A stretch of 64,000 nucleotides of DNA from Chryseobacterium oranimense (lineage in GTDB: Bacteria > Bacteroidota > Bacteroidia > Flavobacteriales > Weeksellaceae): positions 1,302,001-1,366,000 of the forward strand of contig NZ_FQWT01000001.1 of assembly GCF_900129755.1 (NCBI RefSeq). The letters run 5' to 3'. Every line of letters begins with the position of its first letter. The stretch's first letter is position 1. The notes beneath the pieces are model-generated. The model was not told the DNA's origin and did not search any database. It saw nothing but the letters and a program-made list of their open reading frames with translations. Shown here piece by piece: positions 7,198-14,536 of this stretch. The translations under genes and the position numbers were made by a program.

Positions 7198-7551
7198 TTA
7201 TTTATACATAAGAATACGTTTGTGGAAATAGTAAAGCAGACCTCCTAACAGATAAGCTGCAACATCCAGAATATCCCCGGTAAATTTTCCTGAAAGCATC
7301 GGGCAGATAACTTCAAAAAGCAATGACAGATAAAGAATTGAGCTCAGAATAAACTTAATATCCGGTTTCCACTGATATTTCAGCACATTATTCATCAGAT
7401 ATTCTATCAGGTAAGCATACATCGGAACTGTAATGAAATCTGTCAGGTGATTACTGATTACCGGAATAAAAATTCCCTTCTTTCTCAGAAAAACAACAAT
7501 TAGCCAGATCATAAGGCCCAGCAGAAACCAGTATGAAATTTTGCTCTTCAT
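7198..7551 (-). CDS. Small four-segment membrane protein, VanZ-like size
   Basis: 117 residues with about four hydrophobic segments, an N-terminal KSKISYWFLLGLMIWLIVVFL and a C-terminal DILDVAAYLLGGLLYYFHKR. The DxxD-A-LGG arrangement near the end resembles small membrane proteins annotated in flavobacteria as VanZ-like or, without evidence, as magnesium citrate transporters. The function is unknown. Its ATG (7551-7549) overlaps the stop of the 44-codon gene upstream (TAATG), which indicates translational coupling. It converges on the hypothetical gene ending at 7193. Confidence 0.72.
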   Translation of the reverse strand: MKSKISYWFLLGLMIWLIVVFLRKKGIFIPVISNHLTDFITVPMYAYLIEYLMNNVLKYQWKPDIKFILSSILYLSLLFEVICPMLSGKFTGDILDVAAYLLGGLLYYFHKRILMYK

Positions 7552-7685
7552 TACATATGAAGTACGGCCATGATGAAGCCTACAATGATCTGCAAAATTT
7601 TCACGAAGATTTCCCGTGTATCTTTTTCTTTTTTAGAATCCTGATTTTCAAATGATTCGTAATTGAACATTTCTTTCCCTTTCAT
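7551..7685 (-). CDS. Very small protein with one hydrophobic segment
   Basis: A 44-residue reading frame begins at ATG 7685 (MKGKEMFNYESFENQ) and ends at TAA 7551. It has a charged N-terminal half (QDSKKEKDTREIF) and a single hydrophobic C-terminal helix (VKILQIIVGFIMAVLHM). Its stop overlaps the start of the next membrane gene by one base, the best evidence that it is real. A second ATG at codon 6 could also be the start. It could act with the membrane protein it is coupled to. Confidence 0.6.
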   Translation of the reverse strand: MKGKEMFNYESFENQDSKKEKDTREIFVKILQIIVGFIMAVLHM

Positions 7686-7715
7686 TCTTATTGATTTGAG
7701 AAAACAAATATATTA

Positions 7716-7742
7716 AAAATTAGAACAAATGTTCTAATTTTG
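7716..7742 (+). promoter_or_regulatory. TetR operator and -7 box
   Basis: AAAATTAGAAC (7716-7726) and GTTCTAATTTT (7731-7741) form a perfect 11-bp inverted repeat with a 4-base spacer. The right arm contains the -7 box TAATTTTG (7735-7742) of the TetR gene that starts at 7775, so binding would block transcription. The site also lies 31 bases upstream of the divergent small-protein pair. Confidence 0.75.
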
Positions 7743-7774
7743 AAATATGATTTAAACTCTCTTATATTTGAACA

Positions 7775-8401
7775 ATGAAAACAAAGGACAAGATACTTTC
7801 AAAAGCAATGGAGCTGTTTAATGAAAAGGGCTACAACAATATCACTACAAGGCACATTGCGGCAGAACTGAACATTAGTGCCGGAAATCTGCACTATCAT
7901 TTTAAACACTCGGAAGACATTATCAAGATCCTTTTTTCTGAGCTGGTCCTTAAAATGGATGACCTGCTGAACAATCTGCAGAAAATAGAGAATAAGACCC
8001 TGGAAGATCTGTATCACTTTACATTTTCCACTTATGATGTTTTTTATTCCTTCCGCTTTATCTTCATGAATTTCTTTGATATCCTGAAACATATTCCGGC
8101 TATAGAATCCCAGTATGAGTCTATTAACATCAGCAGGAAAGATGAGTTTCAGGAAATTTTCAAAGGTTTTCAAAAGAATAACATTTTTAGAGAAGACATC
8201 CCGGATTTTATACTCAGAGGCCTTACTACCCAGATTTTCATTATTGCAGACAACTGGATCATCCATAACAACCTTGCTTTTAAACTTGAAAAAGATGAAG
8301 CGATAAAGCATTATGCTTTGATACAGATGAACCTGTTTTATCCGTTACTGACTGAGGAACAGCAGAAACTGTATATAGCCAAATATATCTGTGAACCATG
8401 A
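7775..8401 (+). CDS. TetR/AcrR-family transcriptional regulator
   Basis: 208 residues with an N-terminal TetR helix-turn-helix: AMELFNEKGYNNITTRHIAAELNIS followed by the GNLHYHFKHSEDII signature. The C-terminal domain is a helical ligand-binding region rich in aromatic residues. A palindrome overlapping its own promoter indicates autorepression and possibly control of the divergent membrane genes. The next gene, an acetyltransferase, starts inside its stop codon (ATGA at 8398-8401), so the two are co-translated. The ligand is unknown. Confidence 0.9.
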   Translation: MKTKDKILSKAMELFNEKGYNNITTRHIAAELNISAGNLHYHFKHSEDIIKILFSELVLKMDDLLNNLQKIENKTLEDLYHFTFSTYDVFYSFRFIFMNFFDILKHIPAIESQYESINISRKDEFQEIFKGFQKNNIFREDIPDFILRGLTTQIFIIADNWIIHNNLAFKLEKDEAIKHYALIQMNLFYPLLTEEQQKLYIAKYICEP

Positions 8402-8859
8402 TCATCAGGAAAGGAACCAGCACCGACCTTCCGGAAATGAAACAGCTTTTTACAGAAACCATTACGTGTGTCTGCAAAAAAGATTATGATAATGATCAGA
8501 TCAGTGCCTGGAAATCGGGAGCCGGCAATGAGGAGAGATGGAACAACGTTATAGAAAACCAGTTGGTGTTCATTGCAGAAGTTAATAAACAGATCGCCGG
8601 GTTCTGCACCCTGGATGGAAATAATATTGACCTTTTATTCGTTCATAAAAATTTCCAGCGCCAGGGAATCGCAAAAAATTTGTATACCTTTATAGAACAG
8701 GAGGCCAGAAATCAGAAGCAAAAATTCCTGACTGCCGATGTAAGCAAAACTGCCAGACCTTTCTTTGAAAATGCAGGTTTTAAGATGATAAAAGAACAAA
8801 CCGTCAATGTAAAAGGAACTGATCTTATCAACTATAAAATGGAGAAAATATTAAATTAA
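8398..8859 (+). CDS. GNAT-family N-acetyltransferase
   Basis: 153 residues with the GNAT fold: VFIAEVNKQIAGFCTLDGN on beta strands 2-4, then the acetyl-CoA loop LLFVHKNFQRQGIAKNLYTFIE (Q/RxxGxG/A type) and a C-terminal PFFENAGFKMIKE. It resembles the YjaB/ElaA-like group of small-molecule or protein acetyltransferases. It overlaps the TetR gene by four bases and lies 8 bases before the AraC-type regulator, so the three probably form an operon. Confidence 0.85.
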   Translation: MIIRKGTSTDLPEMKQLFTETITCVCKKDYDNDQISAWKSGAGNEERWNNVIENQLVFIAEVNKQIAGFCTLDGNNIDLLFVHKNFQRQGIAKNLYTFIEQEARNQKQKFLTADVSKTARPFFENAGFKMIKEQTVNVKGTDLINYKMEKILN

Positions 8860-8867
8860 ATCATCCT

Positions 8868-9689
8868 ATGCAGGAACTACATCCGGAATACCGCCAGCTT
8901 AAAATCCCGGTTCCCAAAGAGTTTGAGAGCATATTCACGTATTTTTATTACGCAGAAAACAGTTCGCCCGATCCGGTTACAAAAACCCTCCTCCCCTCTT
9001 ATCAGACTATTATGCTGTTTTGTTTTGGTGAAAATGCCTTTATGACAACTCAGGAAAAGAATACGATTGAGGTCAATCAGTGCATTGTTTTGGGCCCCGT
9101 ACGTCAGGCTTTTGATTATACTTTGCCGGCAGGAACTTCTATTCTGGTAGCTAATTTTAAAGATGATGCTTTCTACAGGTTCTTTGGCAAAGCCATTGTG
9201 ACGGCAAATGGAACACACCCCAACGAAATTCTTCATGATAATTGCTTTACAGAGCTCTGGCATCAGATCTCCGTTTTTCCGTCTCCGGAAGAGAAAACCA
9301 ATCACGTTCTTGAGTTCTGCAGACCCTACCTTCAAAATCAGGATGAGATCATCCGCCTGCTCAATCAATTTGAGGATCCCGGATTGAATCCTATTAAAGC
9401 GATTGCCAGCCAAACCAACCAGAGTGAAAGAACCATTCAGCTGAAACATAAAACACAGTTCGGGTATTCATCCAAAGAGCTTATCCGCTATAACCGTTTT
9501 CTCAAGGCCATTACCATTATTGAAAAAGAACTGATTCACCAGAAAAAAATTGAGTGGTTCAGTATAATTGATGAATGCGGATATTATGATCAGAGCCAGC
9601 TTATCCGCGATTTTAAACACTTTATCAATCTTTCACCGTCCCGGTATCTGAAATTCCAGGATGACATCTGCCGTTCCGGATCAGCATAA
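8868..9689 (+). CDS. AraC-family transcriptional regulator
   Basis: 273 residues with an N-terminal cupin-like sensing region (LLPSYQTIMLFCFGENAF, then GPVRQAFDYTLPAGTSILVANFK) and a C-terminal double helix-turn-helix. The DNA-binding part includes PIKAIASQTNQSERTIQLKHKTQFGYSSKELIRYNRFLKA and ECGYYDQSQLIRDFKHFINLSPSRY, the AraC signature. It is 8 bases after the acetyltransferase and 76 bases before an NAD(P)H oxidoreductase that is its likely target. Confidence 0.88.
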   Translation: MQELHPEYRQLKIPVPKEFESIFTYFYYAENSSPDPVTKTLLPSYQTIMLFCFGENAFMTTQEKNTIEVNQCIVLGPVRQAFDYTLPAGTSILVANFKDDAFYRFFGKAIVTANGTHPNEILHDNCFTELWHQISVFPSPEEKTNHVLEFCRPYLQNQDEIIRLLNQFEDPGLNPIKAIASQTNQSERTIQLKHKTQFGYSSKELIRYNRFLKAITIIEKELIHQKKIEWFSIIDECGYYDQSQLIRDFKHFINLSPSRYLKFQDDICRSGSA

Positions 9690-9765
9690 TACCTTTCGTT
9701 TTCTTACAATTTTTGCGGGATGTATTCCCCGACATTTGTCTCATAAAATTTAAAAACAAAAAGCA

Positions 9766-10386
9766 ATGAGACACTTAATCATTTACGCGCATCCTAACGA
9801 AAACAGTTTAAACAGCAACCTTCTTCAAACGGTAGTTGAAAGTCTGGAAAAAGGTAATCATGAAATAGAAATCAGGGACCTCAACAAAATCGGGTTTGAT
9901 CCTGTCCTTTCATTGGCAGATATGCAGGGCCAGCGTGCAGGAAAGGTTTCAGATGATGTAAAAACGGAACAGGATTTCATTTCCAGAGCAGAATTTATCA
10001 CATTCATTTATCCGATTTGGTGGACCGGAATGCCAGCCATTATGAAAGGCTATATCGACCGGGTTTTCAGCTATAATTTTGCCTACCGGTATGATCAGGG
10101 AGTTCAGAAAGGACTTTTAAAAGGTAAACAAGCAGTCATTATAAACACCCACGGAAAGTCCCATGAAGAATATGAGCGTATGGGAATGGATAAAGCACTC
10201 ACCTTAACCTCGGACAACGGAATTTTCCTGTACAGTGGTTTTGAAATCATACAGCACTTCTTTTTTGACAGGGCAGACAAAGCCTCTCAGGAAGACCTCA
10301 ACATCTGGAAAGAGCAGATCAGAAATACCTATTCGCAGCGTGTATTCGATCTTGAAACGGATAGACAATACACAAATGAGCATTGA
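9766..10386 (+). CDS. NAD(P)H oxidoreductase, flavodoxin-like fold
   Basis: 206 residues of the KefF/MdaB/NQO family (PF02525). The FMN-binding start is LIIYAHPNENSLNSNLL, followed by FIYPIWWTGMPAIMKGYIDRVFSYNFAY, which holds the family's PxxWxxxPAxxKGxxDRV signature. A NTHGKSHEEYERMG loop lies near residue 130. It should be a cytosolic, flavin-dependent quinone or electrophile reductase. It is a second member of the family in this window, complete, unlike the frameshifted one at 2071. It follows the AraC regulator. Confidence 0.88.
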   Translation: MRHLIIYAHPNENSLNSNLLQTVVESLEKGNHEIEIRDLNKIGFDPVLSLADMQGQRAGKVSDDVKTEQDFISRAEFITFIYPIWWTGMPAIMKGYIDRVFSYNFAYRYDQGVQKGLLKGKQAVIINTHGKSHEEYERMGMDKALTLTSDNGIFLYSGFEIIQHFFFDRADKASQEDLNIWKEQIRNTYSQRVFDLETDRQYTNEH

Positions 10387-10612
10387 TCGTTTAAAGATAT
10401 GCTGTAAAATAATCTTTAATAAAGCATTCTTATGACAGTTCTCAGTTTTTACCTGTAAAGGATTTATGGCATGAAATTAGCTGCAAAAGCGCTAAGTAAA
10501 ATTGTTTTGAAAACCTTTATTTTAAACCATTAAGATTAATCAACTGTCGAGAACAGTGAGTTTAAAACTCAGCTGATATGGAACTTTACAGCAGATCTTA
10601 GTGGTTTAAATA
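10387..10612. other. Intergenic stretch before the tyrS leader
   Basis: No coding frame of note. A short hairpin ACTGT-CGAGA-ACAGT lies around 10544-10558, but it is not followed by a T run. I see no other structure here. The leader region of tyrS starts after it. Confidence 0.5.
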
Positions 10613-10643
10613 TTGGATTTATCTCAGTTTTTTTCTACATTTA
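10613..10643 (+). promoter_or_regulatory. Promoter of the tyrS leader
   Basis: TTG at 10613-10615 is followed, after 20 bases, by TACATTTA (10636-10643), a one-mismatch match to the Bacteroidota TANNTTTG -7 box. The spacing is right for the family. The leader peptide ATG is only 8 bases further on, so the transcript may have almost no 5' untranslated region. Confidence 0.6.
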
Positions 10644-10651
10644 CACTATCA

Positions 10652-10747
10652 ATGAAACATTTAAACAGCATATTGCGTCTTCCTTTCTTTAATGAGTATT
10701 ACTCCCCGGCGAACCGTTCGGGAAGACTTTCTATATCTGTAATCTAA
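10652..10747 (+). CDS. Leader peptide with tandem Tyr codons, tyrS attenuator
   Basis: A 31-codon frame (MKHLNSILRLPFFNEYYSPA at its start) contains two Phe and, at codons 16-17 (10697-10702), adjacent Tyr codons TAT TAC. Directly after them CCCGG (10705-10709) can pair with TCGGG (10718-10722). Part of that second arm, TTCGGG (10717-10722), can instead pair with CCCGGA (10776-10781), the left arm of the terminator. A ribosome stalled at the Tyr codons would cover CCCGG, freeing TTCGGG to break the terminator and let tyrS be transcribed. This is the layout of ribosome-mediated attenuation. Expression is not shown. Confidence 0.7.
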   Translation: MKHLNSILRLPFFNEYYSPANRSGRLSISVI

Positions 10748-10773
10748 ACAAGAATAACATCCAAATAATATAG

Positions 10774-10803
10774 AGCCCGGACAGTATTGTCCGGGCTTTT
10801 TTT
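10774..10803 (+). terminator. Attenuator terminator before tyrS
   Basis: AGCCCGGACA (10774-10783), loop GTAT, TGTCCGGGCT (10788-10797) and a T run to 10803: a perfect 10-bp GC-rich stem. It stands only 19 bases before the tyrS ATG and after the leader peptide, so it must be read through for tyrS expression. Confidence 0.85.
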
Positions 10804-10822
10804 AATTTAAAAACCAATAAAA

Positions 10823-12022
10823 ATGATCAGCACACTAAAAGAAAACACAGCCATTATTCTCCCGGAAAACGGTCTGGAAGAAAAACTGAAACAGGCTGAA
10901 AAGGAAAACAGGAAATTAATTATTAAGCTGGGATTTGATCCTACGGCTCCGGATCTGCATCTGGGCCATGCCGTGTTGCTCAAAAAACTGAAACAATTTC
11001 AGGAGCTTGGGCATCAGGTTGTGATCGTAGTAGGAAGCTTCACAGCAAGAATCGGTGATCCGACAGGGAAAAACAAGGCACGGAAACCTTTAAGTGCCGA
11101 AGATGTCAGTCATAATGCACAGACCTACATCAACCAGCTTTCAAAAGTAATTGATGTAGAAAAAACCAAAATTGTTTTTAATTCCGATTGGCTGGATAAA
11201 CTCAGTTTTCCGGAAGTTATTCAGCTGATGTCGAAAGTTACCGTCGCCCAGCTGATGCACCGGAACGATTTCAATAAAAGATTTACAGAAAATACGCCGA
11301 TCGCAATGCATGAGCTCGTTTACCCTATCCTCCAGGGTTTTGATTCTGTACAGATTAAATGCGACATTGAAATGGGCGGAACAGACCAGCTTTTCAACTG
11401 TACGATGGGAAGACAGCTTCAGGAAGCCCATCTGATGCCGGCACAGATTGTTATGTGTATGCCGCTGCTTAAAGGTCTTGACGGTAAAGAAAAAATGAGC
11501 AAATCCCTGAACAATATTATCGGACTTACCGATGAACCCAATGAGATGTTCGGGAAAACCATGTCGATTCCGGACAGCCTTATTGATGAGTTTATCGATC
11601 TGGCTTCAGATTTTTCTGATGAAGAAAAAAGAGGTTTACAACTAAAATTACAAAATGGTGAAAACCCTATGAATATTAAAAAGCTGATTGCTAAAAATAT
11701 TATTTGCCAATACCATGATAAAGCTGCAGCAGAACTTGCAGAAAGTTTTTTCAGCAGTCAGTTTCAAAGCAAAAATCATGAAGAAAAAGTCTATGAACCT
11801 GTTTCTTTAAATTCTTTGTCTCATACAGGCAACCTGATAACATTAGTGGAACTCTGCAGTAAGCTTAAAAATGATCTCAGTAAATCGTCAGTCCGAAGAA
11901 TGATTCATAGCGGAGGCATCAGGATTAACCATATCAAAATAACAGATCCTGATAAAGAGATTGAATTATTCCCGCAAACAAAGATAAAAATCGGGAAAAG
12001 AGATTTTTTTGAACTGATATAA
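10823..12022 (+). CDS. tyrS: Tyrosyl-tRNA synthetase
   Basis: 399 residues that charge tRNA-Tyr with tyrosine in the cytosol. The class I signatures are present: HLGH at residues 46-49 in FDPTAPDLHLGH and KMSKS at 224-228. The Tyr-binding region includes IGDPTGK and GGTDQLFN. A C-terminal S4-type RNA-binding domain covers roughly residues 335-399 (SSVRRMIHSGGIRIN). Length and the FDPTAPDLHLGH form fit the shorter TyrZ-like type. It may therefore be a second, regulated enzyme rather than the only TyrRS, but the genome would have to be checked. Expression is likely controlled by the attenuator upstream. Confidence 0.95.
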   Translation: MISTLKENTAIILPENGLEEKLKQAEKENRKLIIKLGFDPTAPDLHLGHAVLLKKLKQFQELGHQVVIVVGSFTARIGDPTGKNKARKPLSAEDVSHNAQTYINQLSKVIDVEKTKIVFNSDWLDKLSFPEVIQLMSKVTVAQLMHRNDFNKRFTENTPIAMHELVYPILQGFDSVQIKCDIEMGGTDQLFNCTMGRQLQEAHLMPAQIVMCMPLLKGLDGKEKMSKSLNNIIGLTDEPNEMFGKTMSIPDSLIDEFIDLASDFSDEEKRGLQLKLQNGENPMNIKKLIAKNIICQYHDKAAAELAESFFSSQFQSKNHEEKVYEPVSLNSLSHTGNLITLVELCSKLKNDLSKSSVRRMIHSGGIRINHIKITDPDKEIELFPQTKIKIGKRDFFELI

Positions 12023-12065
12023 GTAGAGGTGTTTTTAATATATTTGTTTTGGTGAATAAAACTGC

Positions 12066-12608
12066 ATGACCACAAAAGAAATTTTCGATATAATAGAAGA
12101 CGAACTCTATCTCACGGTGCCTGATTTTGAGATTGAGGAAGACCGGATTTTCTGGAAAGATGCCTTCGGGGCAGAAATTGAAATAAGCAGACACAGCACA
12201 GCAATCAATGATCAGGGGATTTTTGCATGGTGGCAAAGCAATGAAGTGGGACATGAACTGGTAAGAATAAAAATAAACAAAGATATCATCATCAATTGGC
12301 GGCCTCCTATTAATACGATGGGACAGCCTTCATCAGGGGGACATTTACAGTTTTTTGAAAATTTTCTTATTGCCCTATATCAGGATAAACACAGACAGCG
12401 GCTTTTTGTTTTCAATATTGATACCCTAAAAGCAGAAGAAGTTGTTACGAAAGGCTTCAGCAAGAAAGTAAAATTAAATGGTAATGAACTGTTCATCGCA
12501 GACAGCTTCGAAAATGAATTTATAAAAATTACCCTATATCCTGACCGCATGGAAAGAGAAGAAATTGACGAAGAATATATGAACAGCAGAAATATAAAAT
12601 TTGATTAG
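12066..12608 (+). CDS. Hypothetical acidic protein
   Basis: 180 residues, soluble and acidic, with no signal peptide. Features include VPDFEIEEDRIFWKDAFGAE, a Trp pair in GIFAWWQSNEVGHE and a tail EREEIDEEYMNSRN. No family is recognised. It is separated from the DEDD exonuclease by only three bases, so the two are probably translated from one mRNA. That leaves open a role in RNA turnover or as a partner of the nuclease. Confidence 0.7.
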   Translation: MTTKEIFDIIEDELYLTVPDFEIEEDRIFWKDAFGAEIEISRHSTAINDQGIFAWWQSNEVGHELVRIKINKDIIINWRPPINTMGQPSSGGHLQFFENFLIALYQDKHRQRLFVFNIDTLKAEEVVTKGFSKKVKLNGNELFIADSFENEFIKITLYPDRMEREEIDEEYMNSRNIKFD

Positions 12609-12611
12609 GCA

Positions 12612-13133
12612 ATGAGCTATTTTATGGTTGATATTGAATCGGATGGCCCGATTCCGGGAGATTTTTCAATGATCTGCTTCGGAGCAGTTCTGGTCAATGA
12701 AGAACTGGAGACTACTTTTTACGGAAAGCTAAAACCTGTTTCTGAAAAATTCAATTCTGATGCTTTGGCGGTTTCAGGATTCAGCAGGGAAGAAACAATG
12801 GGTTTCGATGATCCTGAAGAAGTGATGCTCGGTTTTGAGGAATGGATTAAAGAAAATTCCAAAGGAAGACCTATATTCATCAGTGATAACAACGGTTTCG
12901 ACTGGATGTTCATCTGCTGGTATTTTCATCATTTTATCAAAAGAAACCCTTTCGGATATTCTTCAAGAAGGTTGTCTGACCTGTATTGCGGACTGGAAAA
13001 AGATACTTTCGCCCAATGGAAGCATCTGCGCAAAACAAAGCATACACACCATCCCGTAGATGATGCAAGAGGAAACGCAGAAGTTCTGCTGCATATGAAA
13101 AAGGAAATGGGACTGGAAATAGATTTGAAATAA
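12612..13133 (+). CDS. DEDD-type 3'-5' exonuclease, Rv2179c-like
   Basis: 173 residues with an RNase-T-like exonuclease fold. Exo I is VDIESDGPIPGD (Asp7, Glu9), Exo II is FISDNNGFDWMFICWYF, and Exo III is HHPVDDARGNAEVLLHM, giving a DEDDh set of metal ligands. The short length and the opening match the Rv2179c-like exoribonuclease group (PF16473). The likely substrate is RNA or single-stranded DNA with a free 3' end. It sits between two unknown genes in a tight cluster. Confidence 0.82.
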   Translation: MSYFMVDIESDGPIPGDFSMICFGAVLVNEELETTFYGKLKPVSEKFNSDALAVSGFSREETMGFDDPEEVMLGFEEWIKENSKGRPIFISDNNGFDWMFICWYFHHFIKRNPFGYSSRRLSDLYCGLEKDTFAQWKHLRKTKHTHHPVDDARGNAEVLLHMKKEMGLEIDLK

Positions 13134-13147
13134 TTCAGATCAAACAG

Positions 13148-13924
13148 ATGGGAAGAAATACGGAAATCTATATGTTCGATAAGGAGAAGGCATCTGCTCA
13201 TCTTTATGAGGATCTGAAGCATACTACATTCCACAAGAGAACCTTTAAAACCTATCTTGAAGACCGGAAAAAAGAATTGAGCGGTACTGATTTCGAAGTC
13301 GGGTTTGAAGAAATTTTAAATACAATCAAAAATGACATTAATGCCATAACTCCTGATGAGCTGTTTGAAATCAATCTATTCCTTAGTGAAGAAATACATT
13401 CAAAATTTTCAGCTGAGGGTTATCCGGTAATAGAAAAACATCTTCAGAACTTAAATGACCGGTTTGGGATCATCCTGCTTTATGAACTTCCTACTTCAAC
13501 CGTCTGTACAAGTTATATGTTTCAGTATGGAAATTATACTCATTATTTCCCTATTTATGACATGCCCTCTAAAGATGGAGGGACCAATCTGGATTCGAAA
13601 GACTTTCTCCACTTTAATGATTATATGATCCTGCTGACAAAAATGATCCTTGACAACAAGCTGGATGGTTATGAGTATACATTTACAAAAGATGAGGAAG
13701 AAATCATTCATCATATAACGGAAGAAAATCAGAACCATCTGATCCTGTTTAAAGAAGTCGAAAATGAGTATGAATTTCTTAAAAATGCAATATCCACTGA
13801 TACCAATGGCCCCAACGCGCAAACCATCTACTATGCCTATACTTTCTTTAAACAATCTCTGGAAATGAAATCAAGGATTCAGACAGAAAAGAATCCAAGA
13901 ATTGTTATCTTAGATTCCTATTAG
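13148..13924 (+). CDS. Hypothetical protein following the exonuclease
   Basis: 258 residues, soluble, mixed helix and strand, with no recognised domain. The N-terminus is MGRNTEIYMFDKEKASAHLYED, the middle holds EELNEINLFLSEE-like acidic helices, and the C-terminus is rich in Tyr and Phe (AQTIYYAYTFFKQSLEM). It begins 14 bases after the exonuclease stop and is probably in the same operon. It may belong to a contact-dependent or immunity-like protein set, but nothing in the sequence proves this. Confidence 0.65.
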   Translation: MGRNTEIYMFDKEKASAHLYEDLKHTTFHKRTFKTYLEDRKKELSGTDFEVGFEEILNTIKNDINAITPDELFEINLFLSEEIHSKFSAEGYPVIEKHLQNLNDRFGIILLYELPTSTVCTSYMFQYGNYTHYFPIYDMPSKDGGTNLDSKDFLHFNDYMILLTKMILDNKLDGYEYTFTKDEEEIIHHITEENQNHLILFKEVENEYEFLKNAISTDTNGPNAQTIYYAYTFFKQSLEMKSRIQTEKNPRIVILDSY

Positions 13925-13969
13925 TAGAAAAGGCAAAATAAAGCTTAAACCAGGATCTCACAATAAGTT

Positions 13970-14410
13970 ATGAATACTACAGTTACCTATAGAAAAGCCT
14001 CTGACCAAGATATTAATTACCTGCTCGACCTGAGAACAAAAACCATGAATCCGCATTATGTGGACTCAGGACTTCCGACGGACAGGGAATCTACACTCCA
14101 GAGAATTCTGTATCAGTTCGACAAGGCCCATATCATCCTCTTCAACAATGAGCCCGCAGGACTGCTGAAGATCAGTAAAAATGATGATAAAACAGAAGTA
14201 CTACAGCTCCAGATTGATCCGGATCTGCAGGGAAAGGGACTTGGGAGAAGTATTTTAACTGATATTCTGAAGGAAGCTTCTACGGAAAGAAAAACAGTAG
14301 CTTTAAGCGTATTAAAAACAAATAAAGCCCAGCATTTATACACAAGTTTAGGTTTTAAAACTGTAGGTGAAGATGATCATTCCTATTTTATGGAATTTCT
14401 TGAAAGATAA
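13970..14410 (+). CDS. GNAT-family N-acetyltransferase
   Basis: 146 residues with a typical GNAT core: AHIILFNNEPAGLLKI on the central strands, then the acetyl-CoA loop LQLQIDPDLQGKGLGRSIL (QGKGLG) and a final GFKTVGEDDHSYFMEF strand. Substrate unknown. It is 45 bases after the previous gene on the same strand and may be last in that transcript. It converges on the Ter-cluster kinase gene. Confidence 0.87.
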   Translation: MNTTVTYRKASDQDINYLLDLRTKTMNPHYVDSGLPTDRESTLQRILYQFDKAHIILFNNEPAGLLKISKNDDKTEVLQLQIDPDLQGKGLGRSILTDILKEASTERKTVALSVLKTNKAQHLYTSLGFKTVGEDDHSYFMEFLER

Positions 14411-14472
14411 GTATTTACTTAGGTTCTAAAAAAACTAAATTTCCTTATTGGTTTATCATTTGTTGAGGAATT

Positions 14473-14511
14473 CCCCTCATCCGGAGGGGTGGCGAAAATT
14501 CAAAGAATTTT
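14473..14511. repeat. Two short palindromes, probable dispersed repeat
   Basis: CCCCTC (14473-14478)/GAGGGG (14484-14489) and AAAATTC (14495-14501)/GAATTTT (14505-14511) stand side by side in the 126-base gap between convergent genes. The text resembles a palindromic unit I recall from flavobacterial intergenic regions; the copy number was not checked. It may also act as a terminator between the convergent genes. Confidence 0.4.
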
Positions 14512-14536
14512 TGACGGGGTGGTCCAATCCCGCATC

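Noticed and set aside
8877-9449. Long open frame opposite the AraC-type gene
   Set aside because: It has no family features, no start context, and lies wholly inside a convincing gene.
10387-10822. T-box riboswitch before tyrS
   Set aside because: No T-box sequence or Stem I could be found, T-boxes are rare outside Firmicutes and Actinobacteria, and the Tyr-codon leader peptide explains the terminator better.
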